Source: PALSA-693 sp963729695
GTDB taxonomy: Bacteria > Actinomycetota > Acidimicrobiia > Acidimicrobiales > Palsa-688
Reading direction: 5' to 3'
Length of the DNA stretch: 64,000 bases
NCBI GenBank assembly: GCA_963729695.1
Contig: CAVSOT010000004.1
Location: 620,001 to 684,000, forward strand
Of the stretch, positions 33,403 through 42,862 are shown in pieces (within the stretch, counting starts at the first letter, position 1; each line of letters begins with the position of its first letter). Below the pieces are notes generated by a model. That model was not told where the DNA came from. It saw nothing but the letters and a program-made list of their open reading frames with translations, and did not search any database. Position numbers and translations under genes: made by a program.

Positions 33403-34700
33403 GCCTCGGGCGGGCCGCCACGGCGCCCGCCTGGACCGACAGTGGCTATCCGGCACTCGGGGCCGTACCTCGAGTCGGCGAGCGGCGGCGATCACTTCGA
33501 CTGCCGCCGCTCGCCGTCGTGGTCGGCCCCGCGTTCGTCGCGGCGATCGCCTATGTCGATCCTGGCAATATCGCCGTCAACCTCCAGGCCGCCCACCAGG
33601 ACGGCTACCTCCTTCTGTGGGTGGTCGTCACTGCCAGCGTTCTAGCCGGGTTCGTCCAATACCAGGCCGCCAGCCTGGGGGTGGCCAGCGGTCGAGGTCT
33701 CGCCGAGCTGTGCGCTCAGCGTCTCCCACTGCCGGCCCGGCTGGCCATGTGGGCCCAGTGCGAGTTGGTCGCCGCTGCTACCGACGTCGCCGAGTTCGTC
33801 GGGGCCGCCGTCGGTATCAATCTGCTCTTCGGGATCCCGCTACTCCCCGCTGGCTTTCTCACTGCCGCTGTCACCTTCGGGGTGCTCGCCATGCGGTCCC
33901 GCCGAGGCGCCTCCCTCTTCGAGGCGACCGTCGCTGGCCTGCTCGTAGTCATCAGCGCCTGCTTCGTCTATGAGACTCTCCGCGTTGGCCCCTCACCCCG
34001 CCAGGCCGTGGTCGGCATGGTCCCGTCCCTCACCGGCCCAGGCGCGCTGCTGCTCGCCGTGGGGATTGTGGGAGCGACCGTAATGCCCCACGCCGTCTAT
34101 CTCCACAGTCACCTCGCCGCCTGCCAAGCGGACGGCCTCAGCCCGATTCAACGCAGCCGCCTGCTCAGGCGCACCAGACGGGACGTGGCCACCGCGCTCG
34201 GCCTGGCCGCCGCCGTCAACATCGCTATGCTCCTCGTCGCCGCGGACCTGTTCCGACCCGGCCTGTACCGCGGCGCTCTCGACTTCACCGCCGCTGATCA
34301 CGTTCTGGCCCAGCGACTCGGTGGGGGCGCCGCCGTCGTCTTCGCGGTCGCGCTCCTCGCTTCGGGCATCTCCTCCAGCGGCGTTGGCACCCTGGCCGGC
34401 CAGATAGTCATGGCCAGCTTCACCCGGCGCCACATCCCGGTCGCGACACGGCGAGCGATCACCATCCTCCCCGCGCTCGCCCTGCTCGCCTGGCATGCCA
34501 ATCTCACCGTCGCCCTCATGGCCACCCAAGCAGTGCTCTCGTTCGGCATCCCGTTTGCGGTCATCCCTCTCGTCGCCCTCACCGCCGACCGACAGATCAT
34601 GGGCGCCCACACCACCCATCCCGCGACCACCATCGTCGGCGCCGGTATCGCCGCCGCCCTCGTAGCCCTCAACGCCGTCCTTCTCGCCCAGACCGTCTGA
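33399..34700 (+). CDS. mntH: Nramp-family Mn2+/metal transporter
   Basis: 433 residues from ATG 33399 (ATGA overlap with the Mn-catalase stop). About eleven hydrophobic helices, the TM1 metal-binding motif YVDPGNIAVN (near residue 53), TM6 motif MPHAVYLHSHLA, both diagnostic of Nramp. It imports Mn2+ (or Fe2+) with protons. Translational coupling to a manganese catalase strongly suggests that Mn2+ is the substrate. Complete. Confidence 0.92.
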   Translation: MSLGRAATAPAWTDSGYPALGAVPRVGERRRSLRLPPLAVVVGPAFVAAIAYVDPGNIAVNLQAAHQDGYLLLWVVVTASVLAGFVQYQAASLGVASGRGLAELCAQRLPLPARLAMWAQCELVAAATDVAEFVGAAVGINLLFGIPLLPAGFLTAAVTFGVLAMRSRRGASLFEATVAGLLVVISACFVYETLRVGPSPRQAVVGMVPSLTGPGALLLAVGIVGATVMPHAVYLHSHLAACQADGLSPIQRSRLLRRTRRDVATALGLAAAVNIAMLLVAADLFRPGLYRGALDFTAADHVLAQRLGGGAAVVFAVALLASGISSSGVGTLAGQIVMASFTRRHIPVATRRAITILPALALLAWHANLTVALMATQAVLSFGIPFAVIPLVALTADRQIMGAHTTHPATTIVGAGIAAALVALNAVLLAQTV

Positions 34701-34722
34701 ACCCACCCAAATGGAGAATGCC

Positions 34723-34905
34723 ATGACCGACGCCATAACCCTGTTGACCGTCGACCATCGGCGAGCCGAGTCCCTCCACGACCGGGTCGGTGACAGAAGA
34801 AACCTCTAGCGAGCCCCTCATCGACGAAATCGTCCGCGACCTATCGGCACACGACGCCATCGAGAAGCGCTCCTTTACCCAACCCTGCGGGAGCGACGGA
34901 AGGGA
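34723..34905 (+). pseudogene. Truncated hemerythrin-like gene
   Basis: ATG 34723 starts TDAITLLTVDHRRAESLHDR (HHE-domain first helix), stopped by TAG at 34807. The next frame carries LIDEIVRDLSAHDAIEKRSF and a third frame YPTLRERRKG. Two shifts (about 34790 and 34870) break a hemerythrin domain that then ends: the rest of the four-helix bundle is not found. It lies 22 bp after mntH, so it was probably part of the Mn/oxidative-stress operon. Confidence 0.65.
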
Positions 34906-35181
34906 TCAGCGTCGGACTCCCTGGCCTCGGGGGGTGAAGCCGGGGAGTCCGAGCCGCCGCCGCACCCCGCCGGGGTGCCGCTCTCATCTAACCCGAGCCG
35001 TGATAACGCTATTTGGCCTGCACATGACGAGCGGATGAACTCCCAGACGTCACTTTCTCTCGCTGGCGTTGTCGGTTCTTCTCTTCGACCCGGGCTGTGA
35101 CGGCGGCTACGGCGAACTCGGCGAGCGTCTCCTGCCCGTTGGCGGCTTCGGCCTTCGCGTGACGAAGAAGGAAGCACCACC

Positions 35182-35429
35182 ATGATCAATCCCATTCGCC
35201 TTACTGACCAGTGCAGCGCAAAAGATCGTCCGTCCGCGCTGAGCGCCGCATTGGCCAACTCGTCCGGGAGGGCCAAGAGTGCGGCGTGATCAGGAAGCAC
35301 GGGGACACCACCTATGCACCCGGCAGCCACGAAGTTGTTAATCCCAACTTGGATAGCAGCTCCGCTGAGCGGCGGTCATTGCCAGCCAGACCTGGCGTGG
35401 TGGTCCTCCGCCAGCGAGCTCAGTGGTGA
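35182..35429 (+). pseudogene. Small frameshifted gene of unknown function
   Basis: ATG 35182 with AAGAAGGAAGC upstream begins INPIRLTD. After a shift near 35210 the other frame reads VRAERRIGQLVREGQECGVI and RKHGDTTYAPGSHEVVN to TGA 35429. The AERRIGQLVREGQ helix looks like an N-terminal helical segment found in some regulatory small proteins, but I cannot name the family. Confidence 0.4.
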
Positions 35430-35863
35430 AACCGACCCGACAGACCGCCGCCGTGACCGGCGGCCAGGGTGACACCGGCGACGACCAGGCTGGCGGTCAG
35501 GGCGAACGCTATGACCAGTCGAAGGAGCGCAGCGCCGCGGACCGATGACTGGCTCCGACCGGCGTTCAGGGCTCGGACGGGCGAGATGGCTGATTCTGCG
35601 GCGACCGCCAGGACGAACGCGGCGGGCACACCTCGCGGGATGGTTGGGGTCAGCCCGACGATGCTGACGACGAGGACGTTCACAAGAGCGACCAGGGCTT
35701 CGATAGCGCGACCGGCGAAGTTCTCGCCGGAGCGCTTGTCGGCCTCCAGCACCGGGCGGATGTTCACGCTCACTGCGACGAAGATGAGGCCGCTCATCGC
35801 CGCGGCCGCCCCCGCAGCAGCCAAGAAGAAGTCCCCCCACCCATCGGTCGTATACCCGGTCAC
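35420..35863 (-). CDS. Four-helix integral membrane protein
   Basis: 147 residues from ATG 35863. Four hydrophobic segments (about 11-30, 55-75, 80-95, 115-135). Segment AAAGAAAAMSGLIFVAVSVNIRPVLEADKR followed by a helix is a recurrent pattern of uncharacterised actinobacterial membrane proteins. No catalytic residues seen. Stands alone; overlaps the preceding convergent remnant by 10 bp. Confidence 0.65.
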   Translation of the reverse strand: MTGYTTDGWGDFFLAAAGAAAAMSGLIFVAVSVNIRPVLEADKRSGENFAGRAIEALVALVNVLVVSIVGLTPTIPRGVPAAFVLAVAAESAISPVRALNAGRSQSSVRGAALLRLVIAFALTASLVVAGVTLAAGHGGGLSGRFHH

Positions 35864-36057
35864 TGTCCGAGCCTGACATACCCGCCGATGGCTGGAGCGG
35901 ACGGCCGGTACTTTCTACGCCGATGTCCCGATCCGATCGGACCGATCGGTGGCCTTCCTCGCATGCACCCCGCGGCTCGCCCACTGCGATAGCGGCAGAA
36001 TGGTCAGCTGCGATGCGGGCGGTTCGAAGGTGGGCACTTTGGTGGAAGGCTGTCGTC

Positions 36058-36939
36058 ATGATTTCGGTACGGACGAAGCACTTGGACGTGAAGGTGGTCT
36101 ATGGCGGCCCGAAGAGTGGACCAGTGGTTCTGCTGCTGCATGGTTGGCCCGATGATGCCACGACGTGGGATCAGGTCTCCACGTACCTGCACGCCGCCGG
36201 GCTGCGCACGGTCGCGCCGATGCACAGAGGCTTCGGCGGCACGCGGTTCGTATCGGAGCGGACGCGACGAACCGGCAATGTCGGCATACTGGCCCTCGAC
36301 GCGGTCGAGCTGATGGACGCGCTCGGGGTCGATGGGTTCTTCGTCGCTGGTCACGATTGGGTTTCCAATATCGCCGAGGCGCTGGCTGTCGGCTGGTCCC
36401 AGCGCGTTAGTCGGATTGCGATGCTTTCCACTCCGTCGCGGTTGGGCGGCTTGTCGACTCCGCCATTTGCTATCGCCCGTTTGTATTGGTATCACTGGTT
36501 CCAGGCGACGAAACGGGGGGCCGAAGCGGTCGCCAAGGATCGCAAGGGGTTCGCCCGAATCATGTGGGACACGTGGTCACCGCCCGGTTGGTTTGACGAG
36601 GGAACGTTCCGCTCCGTAGCGGCTTCGTTCGCGAATCCAGATTGGGCCGCGGTGACCAACCACTCCTACCGCTCGCGATGGGGTGAAGCAGCCTTCGACC
36701 CGCGCAGTGCCAAGCTTGAGGCCGCGATCAAGGCGACCAAGCGGCTGAAGACGCCGACGGTCTTCTTTCAGGGGGCGCTCGACGCCGTTACCCCTCCGAG
36801 CATGACGGAAGGCATGAACAAGAGGTTCGTCGGGTCGTTCGAACGAGTCGTGATAGATGGCGTGGGCCACTTCCCGACCCGTGAAGCGCCCGAATTTGTG
36901 GGAAGGAAACTCGTCGAGCATTTCCCCGCGAGCGACTGA
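36058..36939 (+). CDS. Alpha/beta hydrolase, epoxide-hydrolase-like
   Basis: 293 residues from ATG 36058 with GGAAGG about 9 nt upstream. Oxyanion motif LLLHGWPDDATTWDQV, nucleophile elbow VAGHDWVSNIAEAL (Asp in place of Ser, as in epoxide hydrolases and dehalogenases), acid region FQGALDAVTPP and the His in DGVGHFPTREAPE. Complete catalytic triad of Asp-x-His type. The substrate is not predictable. Monocistronic. Confidence 0.88.
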   Translation: MISVRTKHLDVKVVYGGPKSGPVVLLLHGWPDDATTWDQVSTYLHAAGLRTVAPMHRGFGGTRFVSERTRRTGNVGILALDAVELMDALGVDGFFVAGHDWVSNIAEALAVGWSQRVSRIAMLSTPSRLGGLSTPPFAIARLYWYHWFQATKRGAEAVAKDRKGFARIMWDTWSPPGWFDEGTFRSVAASFANPDWAAVTNHSYRSRWGEAAFDPRSAKLEAAIKATKRLKTPTVFFQGALDAVTPPSMTEGMNKRFVGSFERVVIDGVGHFPTREAPEFVGRKLVEHFPASD

Positions 36940-37395
36940 TTGAGATGAATGGGAGATCGGTGATTGGGCGAACGCCCTGTCATGGGACTATCAACGCGCA
37001 GGGGGGTCGGTCGTTCGTCGCGCCGTCCGTCCGGACATTTCGGCTCAGCGAAGCGGACGAAAAAATCTCTCACGTCGGTTGTAGGATCCATTATCGGCGA
37101 GCCGACAGGCATCATTAACCGAGGTCCGAAGGCGCGAGACTAGTAGCGACCTCGTCGATGGCCCGCCTGCCGAACATTCCGCTCGCGCTGGTGACCCGAT
37201 GGGTCCTCGAAGTGCCAACCCGGGAGACACCACAGTCTCGGCAACAGGAATGGGTCGAGATACAACGACGGCGAGGCTATTTCCCGATCCTTTGTCGATG
37301 CGTTGATGGGGTTAGCGCACCAAGGGAATCCTCGCGGCAGAGACTCTCGGCACGGCGACAGCGACTTCGGCCCTGAGGCCGACGATGTGGCGGGG
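36940..37395. other. Intergenic region, no gene seen
   Basis: About 455 bp between the hydrolase and the RES toxin remnant. Frames in this interval have no family signal. A mildly AT-richer part lies near 37060-37110. Confidence 0.5.
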
Positions 37396-37890
37396 TTAGG
37401 TTCGCATCCCGGTCGGGGGTGGGGGCGGCTGTGCGATCCGGGCGTAATCGATCGGGACCACTTCCACGGGGAGGGCCAGCCGGGGTAAGAAGACGACCAG
37501 GACCTGACTGGATGGGCGGGCGGCGCTGGAGGTGACCAGGCCACGCCAGCCTTGGTGGTGCAGTTCCTCGCCTATGGCCTGGAAAGCGGGCCAGCCTGTA
37601 CGTCCCGGTCGTGGTGGGGGCAGGCCCACCCGGCTGAGCCGGGCTGGCTCGGAGAGGTCCGCTACTTCCAACGGCGTCACCTGGTAGTGCCAAAGGTCGC
37701 GGGGGAGGGCCACCAGTGGGGGCAGGCCCGCTTCGGCCAGGTGCCGGTACCATTCGGCCCAGGCGCATTCCGGGTTGTCGGCAAGATACAGGGCGTCCAC
37801 GATCGTGCCAGCTGTCACCGGTTGTCACCCGCAGGGTCAGGTCGCCGGGCCGGGTCAGCCCCGGCGGGCACGTGCCGCCACCAACGATGG
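37396..37890 (-). pseudogene. RES-domain toxin, one frameshift
   Basis: 5' part (about 37890-37815) reads WWRHVPAGADPARRPDPAGDNR, the RES N-terminal strand. A 1-nt shift near 37815 leads into TIVDALYLADNPECAWAEWYRHLAEAG, the hallmark segment with the Glu, then LPRDLWHYQV and LVVFLPRLALPVEVVPIDYA to TGA 37396. RES toxins deplete NAD+; the Arg/Tyr/Glu set is present across the two frames. Partner of the upstream Xre antitoxin. As sequenced, not translatable in one frame. Confidence 0.75.
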
Positions 37891-37920
37891 TGGCCTCGAC
37901 GTTTGAGCGCCAACTGTGCC

Positions 37921-38193
37921 CTAGACGGCGCCGGGCGACTCCAGCCCGCTGATGAGCCGGGCCACCTCCCGGGCCTGGCCGGCCGCGAGCATCTCGACCG
38001 GGGTGCGGTCGTCGAGACCTTCGATGGGCTTGACCATCCACACCGGGATGTAGCGGGCATCGATCACCCGGGCTAGGCGATCGGTGATCTCGGCCAACTC
38101 GGCCAGGCGCCGAGCCCGCTGGCCAGTTGGCGAGCTGCGCCCGCCCAGCCAGTCGCGCACCGTGCTCGGCTTGGCCCCGACCGCCTCGGCCAT
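37921..38193 (-). CDS. Xre/MbcA-type antitoxin for the RES toxin
   Basis: 90 residues from the first ATG (38193). LMAEAVGAKPSTVRDWLGGR is an HTH-like segment, and YIPVWMVKPIEGLDDRTPVEMLAAG plus ARLISGLESPGAV is the Xre/ParS toxin-binding domain that neutralises RES enzymes. The frame is open upstream to about 38295 (RYRDLLDGVHAFADEAVRIH), without a start codon, so the true start is unclear and may involve the neighbouring HAD fragment. The toxin follows 30 bp downstream. Confidence 0.75.
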   Translation of the reverse strand: MAEAVGAKPSTVRDWLGGRSSPTGQRARRLAELAEITDRLARVIDARYIPVWMVKPIEGLDDRTPVEMLAAGQAREVARLISGLESPGAV

Positions 38194-38496
38194 CAGCGTG
38201 TCGGGGAGATGCCCGGTCCGGTGGATCCGGACCGCTTCGTCAGCGAAGGCATGGACGCCGTCGAGGAGGTCCCGGTACCGTCGGCCCGGGCCGCGCTGGC
38301 TTTGGGGCAGTCCCTACCCAACAACGTTGGGACGAGTTGGTCGCAGCCCATTCCTACCAGCCGGTGGATGGCGTTCATGGGGGCCCACTCGCCCACGTCG
38401 CGAAGGGCTCGAGACCAGGCCAAGGTGTGGAGATAGTTGGTGTCGACCAGCGTCCCCGTCCACGTCGAAGAGGACTCCGGCTCGAAGGGCCGTCAC
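38194..38496 (-). pseudogene. N-terminal fragment of a HAD-superfamily phosphatase
   Basis: GTG 38496 begins TALRAGVLFDVDG, the HAD motif I (DxDG). A shift near 38450 moves to the frame LAWSRALRDVGEWAPMNAIH, HRLVGMGCDQLVPTLLG, typical of phosphoglucomutase-like HAD caps. Another shift near 38280 runs into RYRDLLDGVHAF and then into the Xre antitoxin. The C-terminal HAD motifs are absent, so this is a remnant cut off by the antitoxin gene. Confidence 0.65.
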
Positions 38497-38722
38497 GCCG
38501 GTGGGTCGTTCTCGCGGTTCTCGGCTGCCTGGTCCACTCCGGTTGGGTGGCCATTCTTTTGTGCACCGGTCGACGGGGTTGGCCCTGTCGACGCCTGGGC
38601 CTCACTGGTAGGACCTGGGCCGGCCCTGTTGCCACCATCGTCGTGTCGTGATCTCGTCACCGTGACCTCTGTTACCGTCGTGTTGTCGTTTGCCCGCGCC
38701 GTGACAGGCGCTGGGCAGGCGG

Positions 38723-39160
38723 TCAGCGGTTTTTGGCTGGTTTCGCCTTATTGCCGGCGGGCGGCTCGCTCAACGCCCCGGTTTCACGCAGCTCTTCTTC
38801 CTGCTGTTCCATATCGGCGGGGGGCACACCGCGTGCGAGGAGGTCATCGACGATCTCTTCTTTCCTCGCCGCTGCGGTGCTGAACTGCAGGTCCTGAGGG
38901 TCCGCGTAGGAGTCGGGCGTCGGGGCGGCCGGAGTCACGGCGCTGTCGCCCGGTGTGGCCTGGGACCAGCTCGTCTTCTGCGCAGCCGCCGCCGCCTGGT
39001 CTTTGGCGGTGTCTTTGAGCTGTTCGACCTCTTCTTGGACTTCGGGGTGGCGGGTGATCTCGCGCACCTTGGATTCCAGTTGCTGGTATGGGCCCCGACC
39101 GCTTCGCGATCCGAGAATGAAACCGATGCCGGCGCCCATCAGAAACATGGCTTTCCGCAT
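38723..39160 (-). CDS. YtxH-like small membrane-associated protein
   Basis: 145 residues. ATG 39160 is preferred because AGGAG lies 8 nt before it. N-terminus RKAMFLMGAGIGFILGSRSGRGPYQQ is the single TM plus G-S-R/K motif of YtxH-like stress proteins, followed by a coiled helix (VREITRHPEVQEEVEQLKD) and a disordered acidic C-terminal part. Probably a general-stress membrane protein. Confidence 0.75.
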   Translation of the reverse strand: MRKAMFLMGAGIGFILGSRSGRGPYQQLESKVREITRHPEVQEEVEQLKDTAKDQAAAAAQKTSWSQATPGDSAVTPAAPTPDSYADPQDLQFSTAAARKEEIVDDLLARGVPPADMEQQEEELRETGALSEPPAGNKAKPAKNR

Positions 39161-39644
39161 TCTCATCACTCCTTTTCGAGGCCCCGTTCCACGCCCTGGT
39201 TCCTCGTTTTTTCTGATTGTTCTTGGGTGTTCTGTCTCAACTGGGAATGTGCTCCGAACCGCTTTCGGCATTCTCCGACGCGCCCTCCTCGTCCGACAGT
39301 TTCTTCCGCACGCCGGCAGGATGACGCAGGACTACTACCCGCGACCGCGTTCCTAGAAACCAGTGTGCTCACCATGCGCCGGCACTTTTACGGTCATGCC
39401 CACCTGTATACGCCCGACTGGTAGGACCGGGGTGCCTCGCGGATCAGAGGTCACGTCGTGTCCGCCAGGCCTCGAGGGATGACCCAGTTGGATTGGACCC
39501 CGAAGCTAAGGGCGCGCGGTGTAAGCCGCCGATTCCACTGGAGTACGGAGTTCTCCGACCGGTGATTCCCCTCGGCGCCAAGGTGGTGCGGGTAACCGAG
39601 GCTGACCGGTGTTGTAGCGCGGATAGGTGGGTAGTTAGGAGGAT
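39161..39644. other. Intergenic region upstream of the hemerythrin gene
   Basis: About 480 bp between divergent genes. Frames in it are short and without features. The right end carries the strong TTAGGAGGAT site of the hemerythrin gene. Confidence 0.5.
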
Positions 39645-40198
39645 ATGGATGCGCGGGATTTTCTGGCTCGTGATCACGATGAGATTCGGGAGCAGTTCGA
39701 CCGGGTCAGCGATCCCGACAGTGATCGGGTAGAAGCGCTGGGGCGGCTAACTCAGCTGTTGGCGGCCCACATATCCGCGGAGGAGAGCTTGGTGGTCCCG
39801 CTCGTCAAGCGGAAGGGCATCGGCGATCGTCGCTTGGTTCGCCGCCTAAAGTCCGAGTACCGCGAATGGGTCGTCTGGCGCTGCGGATCGAACGCAGGAA
39901 AGCGAACTCTCCTGACATGCCGGCGCTGGTCACGGAGTTGCAGGACGCCTACCAGCGTCACGTTCGTCGTTTCGAGTTGTATGTCGATCCCAAGCTGCGC
40001 GGCCGGGTCGGCACCGATCAACTGGAAGAGATCGAGAAGAAGATGGATTCGGCGGAGTCGACCATCCTGTCGCACCCCCATGCCCACCTGATCTCCTTAG
40101 GGCCGCTATCCCGACTCACTACCAGGATGGCGGCCGTCGTCGGCCGTCAACAGGGCGAGTCGCCTCCACCCGGGGGTCTGTGGCGACGAAGGAACTAG
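39645..40198 (+). pseudogene. Hemerythrin-domain protein, one frameshift
   Basis: ATG 39645 right after AGGAGG. Frame 1: DFLARDHDEIREQFDRVSD and LTQLLAAHISAEESLVVPLVKRKGIG (His/Glu iron ligands H, HxxxE). After a shift near 39862 the second frame gives PDMPALVTELQDAYQRHVRRFE and LEEIEKKMDSAESTILSHPHAH to TAG 40198, completing the four-helix bundle. It would bind O2, NO or iron. A single 1-nt change would restore it. Confidence 0.75.
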
Positions 40199-40209
40199 CG
40201 AGAGCGTCG

Positions 40210-40345
40210 GCACACAGGTCATGGGCGCCCACTCGCGGGCGTCTCGAAAACGCCCGAGATCTGGCCACCCGGACGTGCCGATAGTTGGTGTCGATCAAGG
40301 TCCACGCCGAAGCGCACGCTCGGGCCGCAGCCCGTCGGTCATGCT
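40210..40345 (-). pseudogene. Second HAD-phosphatase N-terminal remnant
   Basis: Minus strand, in pieces: ALID-type TLIDTNYRHVR and RAFSRRPRVGAHD, matching the VDTNY / LAWSRALRDVGEWAPM segment of the fragment at 38.2-38.5 kb. The word GATAGTTGGTGTCGA is shared at 38432-38446 and 40280-40294. Motif I itself is degraded. Too short to encode a product. Confidence 0.45.
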
Positions 40346-40498
40346 GGCCGGTCGATCTCCTGGTTGACGGTGCCTGCTCGTTGCCGTCGGGTTGCGCCGC
40401 TGTCTGGGCGCCCGTCATGTGGCCGACCGGTTACCCGGAGCCTCGTGGATGTCGGCGGCGGACGCCGCCGCGTCGTCCGGTGTCCGCTCATGGCTGGC

Positions 40499-41168
40499 TT
40501 ATGCCCGCCGAGGAAGGCCCTGAGGCGCCGCCTCTGCTGGTGGTGAGGCGTCGAATCCGCTCGAGCCGCCGCCGGGCGGGGAGGGTCGGTACTGATTCCG
40601 GCCGCGGTGGCGGGCGCAGCGGGCCAGCTCCTCGGTGTAGGGGATGGCGCCGGTCGCGGTCAGGACGGCGGCCACGCCCAGCAGATAGCGGGCAGGCAGC
40701 GAAGCGGCGCGCCTCTGTAACCGCCACGACGACGGTTGCCGCCACGTCGAGCGCAGCCGGGGCCAGTGGCTGGCGGCGAGCAGGCCGACGAGCACGAAAG
40801 GGAGGGTTTCGAGAAAGCTGTGGGTTTGCTGCTCCCCGGCGGCGACTCGCCGGGCGCTGCCGTTTGCCAGGGCCACGTCTCGGTGGGCGGTGGCCTCGTG
40901 GACGACTGCGGCCGCGGTCATGACGGCCAAGGCGGCCGGGTTGACATCGGCGAGAAGGGCGAGCCCGACCGCAAGGCCGCTTTCGGCCAGCATCAGGGAG
41001 TGGATAAGCGATTCCCTCACTCCACCATGGTCGGGGCGTTCGATCTGTGAGCGCCGGTGGTACCACCAGTCGACGAGGCCGGGGACACCCCAGGCCGGGA
41101 TCAGTCCCCAGTACAACAACGACTCGATCGGCGACCGGTCTATCGTTGTCTGCCGCCGAACCGTCATT
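40499..41168 (-). CDS. Conserved integral membrane protein of unknown function
   Basis: 223 residues from ATG 41168 (GGAAGG about 14 nt upstream); the frame extends to 41542, but the added part lacks hydrophobic or family features. Core: SLLYWGLIPAWGVPGLVDWWYHRRSQIE, ESLIHSLMLAESGLAVGLALL, AVMTAAAVVHEATAHRDVALA, THSFLETLPFVLVGLLAASHW. Conserved His/Glu in membrane-adjacent positions (HSLMLAES, HEATA, HSFLE) recall a di-metal membrane family, but no function is established. Pro/Ser-rich C-terminus. Confidence 0.7.
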
Positions 41169-41739
41169 GAAGCCGAGCCGACCTTCCGCACCGCACCTCC
41201 AGTTTCGGCTGACACCGGCTTGACCGACATCCCGTCCAGGTGTCGGGCTTCGCCGCGCTGTCCAGTTTCGATCGTAGTCAGCTCGATCGAGACAGCCGTC
41301 GTCCGAGGCTCGAACTCCGTCGAAGTAACTTCGTTGCTGTGGTGGGGCCATGCCCGGCCTCGAGCCAGTCGAGGATGGCGTCGGCCGCACGGGCCCCTAA
41401 GGGGACAACAACCAATATCAGCGCGATCCTGGCGAAGCGACGCTTCATAGGCACATATGATGCGATAGAGGGCATGCGAGTGTTCTACCCGTCTTGTTCC
41501 CATCTCTTCCACAAGCGACCGCAGGGGATCCGGCGAGGTCACCCCGGCCCGAACGCCGACGAGCCAGCCGACTGCGGCTGCTCCGGTAAGTTGTCGGGCT
41601 CGGAGATGGGCTTGCGATAGTCATCGGGTCCGCCCGCAAGGATGGTGATCCTGGGGCGATGATAGCCGTCACCGAAACCAAGACCGTGGATCCGGGCTCG
41701 GCGTGGTTCTCGATGGACTCTGTTCGTCATGGCCATTTG
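41169..41739. other. Intergenic / unassigned sequence
   Basis: About 570 bp. No frame on either strand carries a recognisable motif. Part could be the 5' extension of the membrane-protein frame, which I do not believe is translated. Confidence 0.4.
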
Positions 41740-42210
41740 TGCACCATCACCAGGGGTAGACAGGGATGCTTGCCCAACGGCGATGTCGCATTGGCCGGTG
41801 GAAGGCGTGGCGTTACGTGGGATCGAGCCTCCGACCGCGAGGTGCCGTCCCACTCTGCTGGCTCCGGCGGGCGGAGAGCGGGCACGTCAGCAGAGCGCGG
41901 CGACGGGGAAGCGCCGGTGGGTGTCGACCTGCGGCTGATGCTCACCGCGCTGCGGGTGAGGCTACAGCTGGAGCGGTGTGCCGAGCTCGCCCGACACATC
42001 GCGGAGCGGGCCGGGTTTTGCCGACCGGTTTCCCGCCGATGTCGTGGTGTCGTTCGCCGAGATGGGACACGCTGGCACGAGGATGTGGGAAAGGCGTCAG
42101 CTGCTTGGGAGCAACGCGATCCCCAGGTTGCTGCCGTCCTCGACGCAGCGATGACGAGCTCGATGGGCCTTGCGGTGAAGCCACCGTCCGCGGCGCGAAT
42201 CGCGCCGCGG
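41740..42210 (+). pseudogene. PhoU-like remnant, several frameshifts
   Basis: Plus-strand segments in three frames line up with a PhoU domain: PVGVDLRLMLTALRVRLQLE, ERCAELARHIAERAGF (first helix pair, near 41920-42015), then FPADVVVSFAEMGHAGTRMWE, then KASAAWEQRDPQVAAVLDA, then DDELDG. Upstream bits are too degraded to place. PhoU represses phosphate uptake with PhoR. No phosphate genes adjoin. Either a pseudogene or badly sequenced. Confidence 0.5.
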
Positions 42211-42862
42211 ACCGCGAAAAGTACGAGCTCCGGGCGTCCTGCGACCCCGAAGCCTTGCGCAGTCGAGGTTGGAAGGTCAAGGAGGCACCGGGGTCGCCGA
42301 CGCTCAGCGCGCGACGGCTATAAGACGGCCGCGGTCAATGGAGGTGTATGTGTTCTTCGAGCCGACGGCGCGTCATCGGAGGTGGGGATGCGGACCGGCC
42401 TGTGCGGGCGACCAGGGTCAAGCAGCGCGCGGCGGGTCCCGGTCGGCGTCGTACGCCTCGTTTGACAGGCGACGACCGGGAGCGCCCGTGTGACGGGGGG
42501 AGTCCGACGGATTGTTACCCGGGCTGCGGGCTCACGGCGGAGCCGGCCCGGTGGGGTGTGTGTGGCCGCGACCACTTCGAGGGCTACTGCCTGACCATCG
42601 GCTCGGTCGCCCCGCCCGCTTGACCCCTCGTCATCGCGGGGGCCAGCCCGACGGTGATGAATGCGGGCTGGCGCCGCCAAGGACGTCGTTGCCAGGCCGA
42701 TTCCGCTGCTGGGCGCGTGACGAGTACGGGTCGGTCTCTGTCAGGGCTGCAGGACGAACTTGATGGCGGCCGCGGAATGCCCTGGCCGGCTGGAACGATG
42801 AGCCACCTGGGCGTTATTTGTCCTGCCGCCGGGAAACAGCCGAGCTTAACGTTTTTCGGCTT
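42211..42862. other. Unassigned stretch
   Basis: About 650 bp with overlapping open frames on both strands, none with family motifs. A plus-strand frame near 42480-42620 encodes a Cys-rich run (CYPGCGLTAEPARWGVCG), but nothing supports it as a gene. Confidence 0.4.

Noticed and set aside
40543..40575. TCGAATCCGCTCG, 13 bp identical to part of the tRNA-Ala T arm: possible second att site
   Set aside because: Flanks differ on both sides (the match does not extend to the acceptor end) and it lies inside a gene's coding sequence, so chance is more likely.
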